64,000 nt of DNA, taken from Novosphingobium sp. KA1 (GTDB lineage: Bacteria; Pseudomonadota; Alphaproteobacteria; Sphingomonadales; Sphingomonadaceae). The stretch is from the NCBI RefSeq assembly GCF_017309955.1, contig NZ_CP021247.1, positions 2,009,001 to 2,073,000 of the forward strand, written 5' to 3'. The first letter of the stretch is position 1, and each line of letters opens with the position of its first letter. The notes beneath the pieces are model-generated. The model had not been told where the DNA came from, ran no database searches, and was given only the letters and a program-made list of their open reading frames with translations. Below are positions 1 through 9,700 of this stretch, one piece after another. The translations under genes and the position numbers were made by a program.

Positions 1-647
1 CGCCAGGGGTGATCGGGCTGGTCCATCATCAGGTCGATGAAGATCGGCAGCAGAAAGCCCAGCACGGCGCCGCCATCGCGTACCTGATCGCGGTTGACCG
101 AACCGTCGAAGGTCGCCCCGCCATGCACCAGCTGGTTGCGCAGCACATAGAGCCGGTCGAACAGGATCGAGAGGATCGTCGTGGTGTCCTGCCGCCGCAA
201 GGCGGCCGAGACGGCCACATTCGCCCGGTCCAGCCTGGCGCCCCAGTCGGCATAGCCCGGCTCGCCATTGTGATGCTTCCAGAAGGCGCCGAAGATGTAC
301 TGATTGGCCAGAAGAACCCGGATTTCCTGGCTGAAGCGCTGCCACACCGCCTTGTAGATGCGTTGCTGCCCGTCAAACCCGTTCAGCGTGGTGAAGAAGC
401 CCATAAAGGCATCACGCTCGCTGCCCACACCGTCGACCGCATGGCCAATGTTGCCGGCATAGGCCGCGTTGAAGCCAATCCACAGTAGGATGAAGCGAAC
501 ATCGGGATACTCCTCCCGCTCGGCCCGCATCAGCCAGCTGATGCCGCGATGGACCCGCAGCGTGAGCGCTTCGGGGAAGCCCTCGCGCAGTGCCCGCTGC
601 TTTTCCTTGAGGACAGCGGCCCCAAGTATGCCGGGTGATGTGGCCAT
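1..647 (-). CDS. HEPN-domain protein, C-terminus cut by window edge
   Basis: The reading frame opens at an ATG at 647 and stays open to base 1, so the C-terminus lies outside the window. A GGGAG ribosome site sits about 7 bases upstream. About 215 residues are visible. An R-x4-H motif (RNQLVH, residues 170-175), followed by an HGG stretch, is the signature of HEPN RNases. The surrounding helical text resembles Apea-like HEPN proteins, which often cleave RNA in toxin-antitoxin, abortive-infection and restriction systems. It lies downstream of, and on the same strand as, the AAA+ ATPase gene, 165 bases away. The intact R and H suggest an active nuclease. The biological target is not inferable, and assignment to the defence island is by neighbourhood. 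Confidence 0.7.
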   Translation of the reverse strand, partial: MATSPGILGAAVLKEKQRALREGFPEALTLRVHRGISWLMRAEREEYPDVRFILLWIGFNAAYAGNIGHAVDGVGSERDAFMGFFTTLNGFDGQQRIYKAVWQRFSQEIRVLLANQYIFGAFWKHHNGEPGYADWGARLDRANVAVSAALRRQDTTTILSILFDRLYVLRNQLVHGGATFDGSVNRDQVRDGGAVLGFLLPIFIDLMMDQPDHPW

Positions 648-812
648 GATTGCAAGCTCCCGCAGCAGCCCGCATCAACAAGCCACAAGGAAAAGGTGGA
701 AAACAGGAAGAAACCGCGTCGATGTGCCGCATGTCTTCCATGGATCGAAGCATTGTTCAATTGCTTCAATATGTTAAATTTTCGCGTCGAAGGGGTTCTG
801 CCGCTTTCCTCA

Positions 813-2861
813 TCATGAGGGCAGCACAGGATCACGCGGTGGAACGCCAAAGCCCATCGGCCCGCGCGGGTGCTCGCCGCGTGTCGTGATCTCCTCGCGC
901 AGCCAGCGCAGCAGCACGTCGGGGTCACGTTCTTCCAGCAGCCGGGCCCGCTGCGCGACCACCGCGAAATCGCCCGGCGTCTGCCCCTCATGTGCTGGCC
1001 AACCGACCGGCCAGACCTTCCCGAAATGGGCCTCGAACAGACTCCGGGCCTGATCCGGTGTCATCGCCTGAAAGCCCACGCGCAGGGTAAAGCGGCGCTG
1101 GGCCGCCGGATCGAGCGTCCCGGCCAGATTGGTGGTGGCGACGAATGGCGCGCGCAGATGCTCCATCTGCACCAGCATTTCGTTGACCTGGCTGACCTCC
1201 CATGTGCGCTGCCCCGCCTCGCGCTTGTAGAGAAAGCTGTCGGCCTCATCGATCAGCAGCAGGGCCTTGCGTTCCGCCGCCTTGGCGAAGGCAGCCGCGA
1301 TGTTCTGCTCGGTCTGGCCGACATAGGGGCTGATCAGGTCCGAGCAGCGGCGCTCCTCGATCTCCAGCTCCATGCCCTCCGCCAGATGCCGCGCGAAAGC
1401 CGATTTGCCGGTGCCCGAGGGGCCGGAGAGCAGCAGGCTCCAGCCCTTGTCGGGCGCTGCCGCCAGCCGCTGGCCCAGACGAACCAGATCGGTATCCGCC
1501 CGCGACAGGGCCGGATCATAAGCGGCATGCCCGGACCTTTCGGGCGCGGTGGATTGCCCCAGCGCCCACATCACACTGTGAATCGCCGTGGTGGCGACCT
1601 CGCTCCCGCCACCGGTCAGCTTCGCCGCGCGCAGCCCGGATGCCACCACGGCGGGGCAGGTCTTGAGATCGGCTATGTCGCGCACATCTTGTGCCTCCAG
1701 CGCGATGGCTTGGCTTTGCGCCGCGCGTCGCACGATCCTTTCGCGCACGGCCCGGACCGGGCGGTCGAAGCCGATCACCAGCGTCATGCGGCGCAGGATC
1801 GCGTCATCCAGATCATCGCGCCGGTTGGCGATCCAGATGGTGGGCACCTGCGGCGCCTCGACCAGCCGGTTGAGCCACTGCTTCGAGCAGCGCTTGCGGT
1901 CGACCATCGCCAGCACATCGTCGGCCTCGTCGACCACGATCACCCGCTGCTTCTGGTGGCGGCACAGGGCGCGCAGCACCATCAGATGGTCGAGGCGCTC
2001 GGCGCGGTCGGGCTCATTGCCGTCATCGTCGGCCAGGCCCGCGAAGATGGCGCCGCATCCGGCCTCCCGCGCCAGCGCCCGGGCGAATTCGGTCTTGCCG
2101 GTGCCCGGCTCGCCGCAGAGCAGGATACTGACCGGCTCGCGCGAGGCTATGATCTGCTGCGCCACCTCGCGCAGATGGCCGAGATGCTCGAAATCAGCCC
2201 AGTCCAGCGTGGCTTCTTCCACCGGCGGCATCAGCCGTTCGATCAAGCCCTCACGCGTTTCGGCGTGGATGCGCAGGATGCGCTTGAACATGCCGGTGAC
2301 CGAACATGCCCCATCACCATCGTCTTCCAGCATACGTCCGGTAAAAAGGCTGCGCCCGGGAGCGATGCGCTCATCGACCACATGAAGCGGCAGGCCTGTG
2401 AGTTGGGCAATGACGTCGACATTCGGATTGCTGTAGCCATACGGCGACTTACGCAACAGTTGGCGCCATGGATCGAACTGGGTCAACCGGGCAAAGGTGA
2501 CGAGAATGCGCTGTTCCTCGGCGTCAAAGCCCAGAAGTTCGGAGATCCATCCAAAGGTGCGATCAATCTCGGTTGGCGCCATCCGCTTGCGTTTCAACTG
2601 CGTGGCGACCGCGCGCAATTGCGCCTGCGTTGGCTTCCGGCGCGATTCGCCGTGCGGCGTTTCCAACGATGTTTCATGGGTGATGAGATCAAGCAGATCG
2701 GCACCAAAATCGGCTGCCTGCCGGACCGTCAGCGCGCGCAACACATGAGCTGCGGCATGCGCGAAATGCCCGGCTTCGCGGGGGTCGGCGGTATAGCGGG
2801 TTTTGCCCAGACGGGAGCGAGAGGACATGGTGACGACAATCTTCCTGATGGCGGGATCCAT
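813..2861 (-). CDS. Tandem AAA+ ATPase
   Basis: A 682-residue protein with two AAA+ modules. The first has Walker A GEPGTGKT near residue 250 and Walker B VIVVDEAD near 305. The second has GPSGTGKS near 480 and LLLIDEAD near 535. The N-terminal 230 residues have no motif I recognise. Both modules keep the K of Walker A and the DE of Walker B, so both probably bind and hydrolyse ATP. An alternative ATG at 2828 (MSSRSRLGK) is equally plausible because neither start has a strong ribosome site. The gene diverges from the WYL regulator, and its promoter side carries an 18-bp operator candidate. Such ATPases act as remodelling or sensing motors in many phage-defence loci. Pairing with the HEPN protein is inferred from strand and position. 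Confidence 0.8.
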   Translation of the reverse strand: MDPAIRKIVVTMSSRSRLGKTRYTADPREAGHFAHAAAHVLRALTVRQAADFGADLLDLITHETSLETPHGESRRKPTQAQLRAVATQLKRKRMAPTEIDRTFGWISELLGFDAEEQRILVTFARLTQFDPWRQLLRKSPYGYSNPNVDVIAQLTGLPLHVVDERIAPGRSLFTGRMLEDDGDGACSVTGMFKRILRIHAETREGLIERLMPPVEEATLDWADFEHLGHLREVAQQIIASREPVSILLCGEPGTGKTEFARALAREAGCGAIFAGLADDDGNEPDRAERLDHLMVLRALCRHQKQRVIVVDEADDVLAMVDRKRCSKQWLNRLVEAPQVPTIWIANRRDDLDDAILRRMTLVIGFDRPVRAVRERIVRRAAQSQAIALEAQDVRDIADLKTCPAVVASGLRAAKLTGGGSEVATTAIHSVMWALGQSTAPERSGHAAYDPALSRADTDLVRLGQRLAAAPDKGWSLLLSGPSGTGKSAFARHLAEGMELEIEERRCSDLISPYVGQTEQNIAAAFAKAAERKALLLIDEADSFLYKREAGQRTWEVSQVNEMLVQMEHLRAPFVATTNLAGTLDPAAQRRFTLRVGFQAMTPDQARSLFEAHFGKVWPVGWPAHEGQTPGDFAVVAQRARLLEERDPDVLLRWLREEITTRGEHPRGPMGFGVPPRDPVLPS

Positions 2862-2884
2862 GACCGGGTGATGACCACATGATT

Positions 2885-2902
2885 ACGACAAAAATGGTCG
2901 TG
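2885..2902 (+). promoter_or_regulatory. Candidate WYL operator, copy A
   Basis: The 18-mer ACGACAAAAATGGTCGTG contains an inverted repeat, ACGAC-N7-GTCGT. It lies in the 104-base gap between the divergent AAA+ and WYL genes. A 16/18 match on the opposite strand lies at 3951-3968, just before the nuclease operon. Confidence 0.6.
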
Positions 2903-2965
2903 CCAAAGTACAGGGTCATGAAATTAACCTTGCTCTTAACCATTTAGCGCTTAGCCCTGTCTGCC

Positions 2966-3955
2966 ATGACCCAGCGCCTGACCAAGCTCGATCACACCCT
3001 GACCCTGGTTCACGCCCTGACTGGAAGCATCGAGGGGCTGACGCTCGACGAGATGGCTGATCTGTTGGGCGTCACCCGCCGCACGGTCGAGCGGATGCGC
3101 AACCTTATTCTGGTGCATTTCGATCTGGATGAGGTGCTCGACGGCCGCCAGAAGCGTTTCCGCATCAAGGACAGCCCCGGGCGGGCCTACTCACGGCCCA
3201 GCACCCATGAGGTCGCTGCGCTGGAGGCGGTTGTCGATGCCGGGCGGCGTGACGGCACCGCCAATGCGCGGGTGCTGGCCACGCTGCTCTCCAAGATCAA
3301 GATCGCCTTCGACAGTGATGGCCGCCGCCGTCTCGACAATGATCTGGACCTTCTAACCCGCCTGCAGCGTTCCCGCGTGCCAGCGGGGCCGATTGTGGAT
3401 GTGTCGCCCGAGGATCTGACCGAAATTCAGGCCGCGATCCTATCCGGGCATTGCGTGGAATTCGATTATCGGCCCGATGGCGCTGAAACACCCTCGTGGC
3501 GCCGCGTGGTGCCTTATGGGTTGGTGCATGGGCCCGTGACTTATCTGCTGGGCAAGATGCCGGATCGCGATGACCCGCCCTATACCTTCCGCCTCGACCG
3601 GATGACCAATGTCCGCGCCAGCGAGGTGCTGGGCTGCCCGCCGGATGATTGGGATCTCGATGCCTGGCTGGCCGATAGCTTCGGCATCTGGCGCGAGAAT
3701 GACCATGACATTGTGCTGCGGGTGCTGGCGCCCTCTGTGCCCAAGGCGCGATCCTGGCGGTTCCACCCCGCGCAACAGGTTGAAGAGGATGGAGAGACCC
3801 TGCTGGTCCGCTTCCGTGCCGGGGGGCTGCGGGAAATCGCCGATCATCTCTTCACCTGGGGCGGGAACATCGTGATCGAGGGGCCGCCCGCCCTGCGCGA
3901 GGTGATGCGCGAGAGGCTGGCACTGGCGCAATCGGCGCTCGCCAGTCTGCCATGA
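2966..3955 (+). CDS. WYL-domain transcriptional regulator
   Basis: This 329-residue protein has an N-terminal helix-turn-helix (roughly residues 20-60, containing TLDEMADLLGVTRRTVER), a central WYL domain (about 150-225, with a VEFDYR strand and a PYGLV...VTYLLGK core) and a C-terminal WCX-like extension. WYL regulators sense ligands, often nucleic acids or nucleotides, and keep many defence systems repressed. It diverges from the AAA+ gene and is followed by the AddB-like gene. Paired operator candidates in both flanking promoters suggest autoregulation and control of both arms. The ATG at 2966 is the first in frame; no strong ribosome site is visible. Family call is firm; target genes are inferred. 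Confidence 0.85.
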   Translation: MTQRLTKLDHTLTLVHALTGSIEGLTLDEMADLLGVTRRTVERMRNLILVHFDLDEVLDGRQKRFRIKDSPGRAYSRPSTHEVAALEAVVDAGRRDGTANARVLATLLSKIKIAFDSDGRRRLDNDLDLLTRLQRSRVPAGPIVDVSPEDLTEIQAAILSGHCVEFDYRPDGAETPSWRRVVPYGLVHGPVTYLLGKMPDRDDPPYTFRLDRMTNVRASEVLGCPPDDWDLDAWLADSFGIWRENDHDIVLRVLAPSVPKARSWRFHPAQQVEEDGETLLVRFRAGGLREIADHLFTWGGNIVIEGPPALREVMRERLALAQSALASLP

Positions 3956-3968
3956 CCGTTTTTGTCGT
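3951..3968 (-). promoter_or_regulatory. Candidate WYL operator, copy B
   Basis: Read on the minus strand this is ACGACAAAAACGGTCATG, matching copy A at 16 of 18 positions. It overlaps the stop codon of the WYL gene and ends 52 bases before the start of the AddB-like gene, a suitable place to control that operon. Confidence 0.55.
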
Positions 3969-4019
3969 GTTGGATGTCTAATCCAACAGATGTTGTGATT
4001 CTGCTGCGAAAGATCAGAG

Positions 4020-6725
4020 ATGTTTGACGATTGCTATCTGCGGCTCGGGCGCGGCCCCTTCGCAAGTTGCACGCCGCTGACGGTACAATTGCTGGGCGGA
4101 CTCTATGCCCTGCCGGCGCGGGACGAACCAGATCTGCGCGGCGCGCTGGATAAGGGCGGCGAAGACAGGCCGTGGAGCGCCAGCCTTGCTGTCGCCCCCG
4201 AGCAGACCTTGCAGGCGGTCAGCGCGATGCTGCGGCAGGTGATGCTGGCGACCGTGGATCTGAACCCGGCCTCCATTCGAGCCGAAGTTCTGGAGGCAGG
4301 CAGCCGCGCCCGTTATCATCTGGAGGCGCTGCGCGATCTGTGGGCAACGCATGATTCCATTCTTCCCGCCGATCTTGCCCGGCTGAAGCACTTTCTGGCC
4401 AGCGAGGCGAAGGATGCCGTGCAGCCTCTCAAGCTGATCTGGGATCGCAACAGGCCGGACCTCACGCCCCTTGAACGCGCCGTTTTGGAGCGGCTGGAGG
4501 CGCATCACGGCGCAATCGAGGGCCGGGACGCCGACGCTGCGCGCCTGATCGGCAAGCGCCAGGCCCCGGCGGCTTCGGAGGCCACGGTGGCCGGGCATGT
4601 TCAGCGCTTTATGCTCGATCCGCAGGCGCCCCGGCGTCCTGCCGACGACAGCTTTGCCGTCCTCTCGGTGCGGGACAGTCTGAGCGAAGGCGAAGCCGCC
4701 GCCGCGATTATCCAGAACTGGCTGGCCCAAGACCCGACGCTCAAGCCCGCCGACATCGGCGTGATCCTGCCCGCAGATGGCGCCTATGCCGCCAGCCTTG
4801 CCGATGCTTTTGCGGTGGTGGGCCTTGCCGCCTCCACGCTGCCCGGCACCGCCACCCGGCGCAACGTGGGCGCGGAGGCAGTCTTGCATTTCGTGGAATG
4901 CCGCAGGCGGCCCGCCCCGGCGATGGCGCTGGCCTCGCTTTACAGTTCGCCGGTGCTCTGCTGGCCGCCCGAGATGGGGGCGGCGCTGGCCGCCGCCGTG
5001 ATGGGCGGCGATTATGCCCCGCGCCTGATCGAGGGACTGAGCGACAAGGGCAAGTCGCTCTTCCATCTGATCCGTTCGCCGTCGCCTGCTACAACCGCCG
5101 AACTGAAGGACCAGCTTCGCCGCTTCCGCCATGTGCTCAGCGAGGATGAGGCGCTGAAAGACGATGTGCTGGAGGCCAAGGCGCAACTCGCCCGGCTGGC
5201 CGCCGCGTTGGGAGGTGCTGCCGACGCCGCCGAGCCCGATTTCGACAAGGCGATCCGTTTCGCCGCCGCCTATCAACCGATCGCGGCCCGACGCGGCCCC
5301 TATCTGCTGGGCGGGGTGCGGGTGATGCTGGCGCATGAGGCACCGGATCGTTCCTATCGAAAGCTGCTGGTGCTGGGCTTCAACGATGGCGCCTATCCTT
5401 GCGCGCCCTCGGGCAATCCCTTCTTCCTCGACAGCGAAGTGGCGCTGATCCGTGAGCAGACGGGCCTCGCGCTGCCCTCGATGGCCAGTCAGCTGGATCG
5501 CGCGCTGGCGCTGTTCATTCGCCAGTTGCGCTGTGCCAGCGAGCAGATCGTGCTGCTGCTCTCCGAGCGGGATCGCAGTGGCGGCGCGCTGGCGCCGTCC
5601 TCCAGCCTGCCGCTGATGGCGCGGCTGGTTGAGGGTATCGCCGCGCCCGATGATCTGGTCGTGCCGATGGTGCGCGGGGCAGGCACGATCTGGGACCGGC
5701 TTGTCGCCTGGCGCGCGCGGCCCGAGTTCAAGGCCATCGAGGCGCCCAATCTGCCGCCGCATCTGGAGTTCGGGATCGACCTGCTCGGCCTGCGCCGAAA
5801 GGAGGATGGCAGCCTGCGGCCCCAAAGCCCGAGCCGGCTTGAAACGCTGCTGGTCAGTCCGCTCGCCTGGCTGCTGGGCGAGTTGGGGGCCAGGCAGGTG
5901 TCCTGGGCGCCCGAGACGCTGGATGTGATGCTGCGCGGTTCGCTGGCGCATGAGGTGTTCGAACTGCTGTTCCCGCCCGGCAGTGACCATCCCGACCATG
6001 ATGCCATTGCGGCGCTGGTCCCCGATCTGCTGATGGACCGTATCCGCGCCATCGCCCCCTTCCTGCAAAGCCCGGCCTGGCTGGTCGAGCGTCGCACGCT
6101 GGAAAGCGAGATCGTCAAGGCGGCCCGCCATTGGTCGCAGGTGCTCACCGCGCTCGGGGCCGAGATTGTCGGCAATGAGTTCTGGCTCTCGGGCGAGATT
6201 TTCGGTCACCCCGTGCATGGCAAGGCCGATTGCCTGCTGCGCCTCGCCGATGGGCAGGCCGTGGTGATCGACTATAAGAAGAGCAGTTCGGGCGGGCGGC
6301 GCAAGCGGCTCAGGGCCGGGTGGGATTTGCAGGTCGATCTCTATCGCCGCATGAATGTGCGGCTGGACGAGGACAGCGGCGAGCCGGTCCGCCGGATCGC
6401 CGCCGCGCTGGCCACCAACCGTCTGCCCGGTGTGGCTTATCATATGCTCAACGACGGCGGGGTACTGGTCAATGGCCTCGCCGAGATCGAGAGCGACCAT
6501 CTCGAAGTGATCGAGGGCGATATTGCCGAGCAGGCGGTGGCCCAGATCGAGGCACGCTTTGCCGCACTGCGTGCCGGGCGCCTGACGATCAACACCACGG
6601 CGGACGCGGATTTCTTCACCAAAAAGGCGTCGCTGGGCACCTATGCCTTGCAGGACAGCCCGCTGATCGCGGCCTTCCTTCGCGAGGATGATGCGCCTTC
6701 GGTAATCCTGGCGGAAGAGGCATGA
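4020..6725 (+). CDS. AddB-like PD-(D/E)XK nuclease subunit
   Basis: A 901-residue protein resembling the AddB/RexB subunit of recombination helicase-nucleases. A large helicase-like N-terminal part without a canonical Walker A is followed by a C-terminal PD-(D/E)XK nuclease. The nuclease motifs are visible: HEVFELLF near 643, GKADCLL near 733, VVIDYKKS near 750 and QVDLYRR near 770. All catalytic positions appear intact. Unlike true AddB, I see no cluster of cysteines that would form the iron-sulphur staple. The stop overlaps the start of the next gene (ATGATGA), so the two are translationally coupled and likely form a complex. The context (WYL regulator, PLD protein, GTPases) points to a defence role rather than housekeeping repair. 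A chromosomal AddAB acquired by an island is an alternative. Confidence 0.8.
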   Translation: MFDDCYLRLGRGPFASCTPLTVQLLGGLYALPARDEPDLRGALDKGGEDRPWSASLAVAPEQTLQAVSAMLRQVMLATVDLNPASIRAEVLEAGSRARYHLEALRDLWATHDSILPADLARLKHFLASEAKDAVQPLKLIWDRNRPDLTPLERAVLERLEAHHGAIEGRDADAARLIGKRQAPAASEATVAGHVQRFMLDPQAPRRPADDSFAVLSVRDSLSEGEAAAAIIQNWLAQDPTLKPADIGVILPADGAYAASLADAFAVVGLAASTLPGTATRRNVGAEAVLHFVECRRRPAPAMALASLYSSPVLCWPPEMGAALAAAVMGGDYAPRLIEGLSDKGKSLFHLIRSPSPATTAELKDQLRRFRHVLSEDEALKDDVLEAKAQLARLAAALGGAADAAEPDFDKAIRFAAAYQPIAARRGPYLLGGVRVMLAHEAPDRSYRKLLVLGFNDGAYPCAPSGNPFFLDSEVALIREQTGLALPSMASQLDRALALFIRQLRCASEQIVLLLSERDRSGGALAPSSSLPLMARLVEGIAAPDDLVVPMVRGAGTIWDRLVAWRARPEFKAIEAPNLPPHLEFGIDLLGLRRKEDGSLRPQSPSRLETLLVSPLAWLLGELGARQVSWAPETLDVMLRGSLAHEVFELLFPPGSDHPDHDAIAALVPDLLMDRIRAIAPFLQSPAWLVERRTLESEIVKAARHWSQVLTALGAEIVGNEFWLSGEIFGHPVHGKADCLLRLADGQAVVIDYKKSSSGGRRKRLRAGWDLQVDLYRRMNVRLDEDSGEPVRRIAAALATNRLPGVAYHMLNDGGVLVNGLAEIESDHLEVIEGDIAEQAVAQIEARFAALRAGRLTINTTADADFFTKKASLGTYALQDSPLIAAFLREDDAPSVILAEEA

Positions 6726-9700
6726 TGACAGACCTTTCGATCGTCCCCGCCGGTGCCGGCGCGGGCAAGACCCACCACATTCAGGAAACGCTGGTGCGCT
6801 GGGTGCGCGATGGTCTGGTGCGGCCCGAGCGCATTCTGGCAGTAACCTTCACCGAGGCGGCGGCGGGCGAGTTGCGTCAGCGCATCCGCGCGGCGCTGAT
6901 CGCCGATGGCAATCTGCGCGCGGCTCTGGCGGTGGAGCGGGCCTATGTCTCGACCATTCACGGGCTGGGCCGCCGCCTGCTGGTCGAGCATGCGTTGGCC
7001 AGCGGCTCCTCGCCGCAGCAGCGCCTGATCGCCGAGGATGAGCAGGATCTGCTGATCCGCCGCGCCATCGAGGAGAATGAGGCGCTCAATGCGCTGGCGC
7101 GCAATCTGGCGGCGCATGGCTATCGCGCCAGCTTCACCTCGGACGAGAGCGTGGAGGACGGGTTTCGCAAGAAGCTGCTGGATGTGATTGCCCTGCTGCG
7201 CGCGCTGGGGCCGCGCGGGGCCGATCCGGCGATGGCCGGTTTCGTCGAGGCCTCGATCCGGGAAGGCTATGGCAAGCCGCAGGGCAAGGGCGCTGTGCTG
7301 GATAGCCACTTGCTGGCGGCAGTCGAGGCGTTGCTGGCGGCTTTCCCCCGCTCGCTGGCCGACAGCATGGGCAATGAGACCGCCCGCACCGCTTTCCGCG
7401 ACAATTTCGGTGCCTTGCAGCGGGCCCGCAACATGCTGGCACTGGGCGAGCATGACTGGGGGCTGTGGCAAAAGCTGCGTGATCTGCGCCTGAGCAAGCG
7501 CGGCAGTGCAACGCCCGAAGGGTATGACGATCTGGCGCAGGCGGTGATGGATGCCGCCGACGCTTTGCCGACCCATCCCGGCCCGCTGGAGGATGCGGTG
7601 CTTCACGCCCGCGCGCTGGTCGAGGGGGCGCAATCCGCCATGGCCGATTACGAGGCGCGCAAGAAGGCGCTCGCCGTCATCGATTTTGGCGATATGGTGA
7701 CCAATGCCGCACGGCTGCTGCGCGAGAACCCGGCGATCCTCTCCTCGGTGCTGGCCGAGGTTGATTGTGTGATCGTCGATGAGTTTCAGGACACCAACCC
7801 GATCCAGTTCACCTTCCTCTGGACGCTGGCGCGACAGGCGAAACACGCGCTGATCGTGGGCGACACCAAGCAGGCGATCATGGGCTTTCAGGGTGCCGAT
7901 CCGCGCCTGACCGAAGCGCTGATCGGCCAGTTCGAAACCAGCCCGCTGGACCGCAACTGGCGCTCGGACCCGCGCATCATGGCGCTGGTCAATGCGCTGG
8001 GGCCCAAGCTGTTCGGTGAGGGCTATACCGCGCTGACACCCCAGAACGAGGCGGGCAGCGAGACCGCGCTGGAGGTGATCGCTCTGGGCGCCAAGCGCAA
8101 TGCGAGAACCCCGGGAAAACCGCAGCATTTTGTGGCCGACCGTCTGCTCTCGCTGCTGGAGGATGAGGCGGTGACGATCATCGACCGTCACAGCAAGCAA
8201 CCGCGCCCGCTGGAGGCCAGGGACATTGCCATCCTTTGCCCGACGCATAGCCGCTGTTCCGATTATGCCGCCGCCCTGCGCGCGCTGGGCCTGCCGGTCC
8301 GCGTGGCCGAGGACGGTTGGTGGCAGAGCCGGATCGTGCAGGCGGCCTGCTTTGCCCTGCGCTATGCCGTCAACCCGCAGGACCGCCATGCGGCCCTCTG
8401 CGTGGCGACGCTGGGGCCGGGTGGCACGCCTCTGGAAGAGGCGCTGGGCATGCTGGCGCGCGAGGGGCGGATTGTCACGCCGGAACTGGCCGCGCTCGAT
8501 GCCCTGTGGCCGGAGGCGACGGCGATGCCCGTCGATCATCTGGTGGCACGGGTCATCGCGGCGGGCGGCTTGCGGGCTTGGTGCGACCGGCAGGAGGACC
8601 CGGCGCAGATGCGCGCCGATCTGCTGCGCTTCGAGGCCGAGGCCAGCGCCTTCCTTGAGGCCCATCGCGATATGCGCGAGGCTTCGGGCTTCTATGGTCA
8701 GGGTGCCAATGTCTTCCTGGGCTGGCTGGAAAGCCGGATGAATCTGAAGGGGGAGGACAAGCGCCCCAATCCCGCCGGGCTGGAGGCCGATGGGGTGGAG
8801 ATCATCACTTGGCATGCCTCGAAGGGGCGTGAATGGCCGGTGGTGGTGGTCTGTGGGCTGGACCAGAAGCTGGATCCGCGCAGCGGGGTGTTCAGCACGA
8901 TCTTCCCCGGCTTTGAGGATCTCGACCATGTGGTCGAGGGAGCGCAGCTTGCCTATGCCCCGGCCTTTGCCGCGCCGGAGGCGAGCGAGCGCTTCCTTGC
9001 AGGCCTGCGCCCCGAGGCGGACCAGAATGCGCGGCGTCTGCTGTATGTGGCGCTGACGCGTGCGCGCAACCGGCTAATTCTGGAATGGCCGCAGGACGAT
9101 GGCGCGGATGAGCCGCCCCTGCCGATCACCGCCCGCCGCCTGATGAGCGATCTGTGTGGTGTTGTGATCGAAGGAGGGGATCTGCTGGTCGGCAAGGATC
9201 GCTTCCCGGCCCGGCAGATTGTGTGTGGCAAGGACATCCCGGCCAGTTTTGAAGCCGATTCTTCTGATGGCGCGGTGGTGTCTGATCGCGATTTGCGTTT
9301 TGCCTTGGTGTCGCAGGCGCCGATGGAAAGCATCGCGGTGCTGAGCCCATCGCAGGCGGTTGTGACGGGGCGGCCCATGCCCGAACATCTGGAAACACGC
9401 GCTGTCGCGCCGGGTGTACGTGTCACCGGAGAAAACCTTGCCTTGGCCGCCGACCGGGGCACGGCGATCCACGATGCCTTCCGCATCTTGCTGCAACGTC
9501 CTGATCTGAAGGACCGGGTCGCGGCGCATTGCCGGATGGAAGCCGGGGATGTTGATGCCCTTGCCCTGCAGGCGGAAGGCCTGCGCCTGGCATTGGCGGA
9601 ACTGGGCTATGCCGAGTTGCATGTGGAGCAGCCGCTGGAGATCGCTCTGGCCGACGGCGGTATGCAGACCGCCATCATCGACCTGATCGCGGAAGGCCCC

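Noticed and set aside
870..2882. A 670-codon plus-strand frame opposite the AAA+ gene.
   Set aside because: Both Walker sets are on the minus strand; the plus frame is compositional.
4014..6500. A long open frame on the minus strand opposite the AddB-like gene.
   Set aside because: It is rich in Gln, Arg and His with no domain text, typical of antisense frames in high-GC DNA; the plus strand encodes a clear nuclease.
6641..8929. A long minus-strand frame opposite the AddA-like gene.
   Set aside because: No motif, while the opposite strand carries all helicase motifs.
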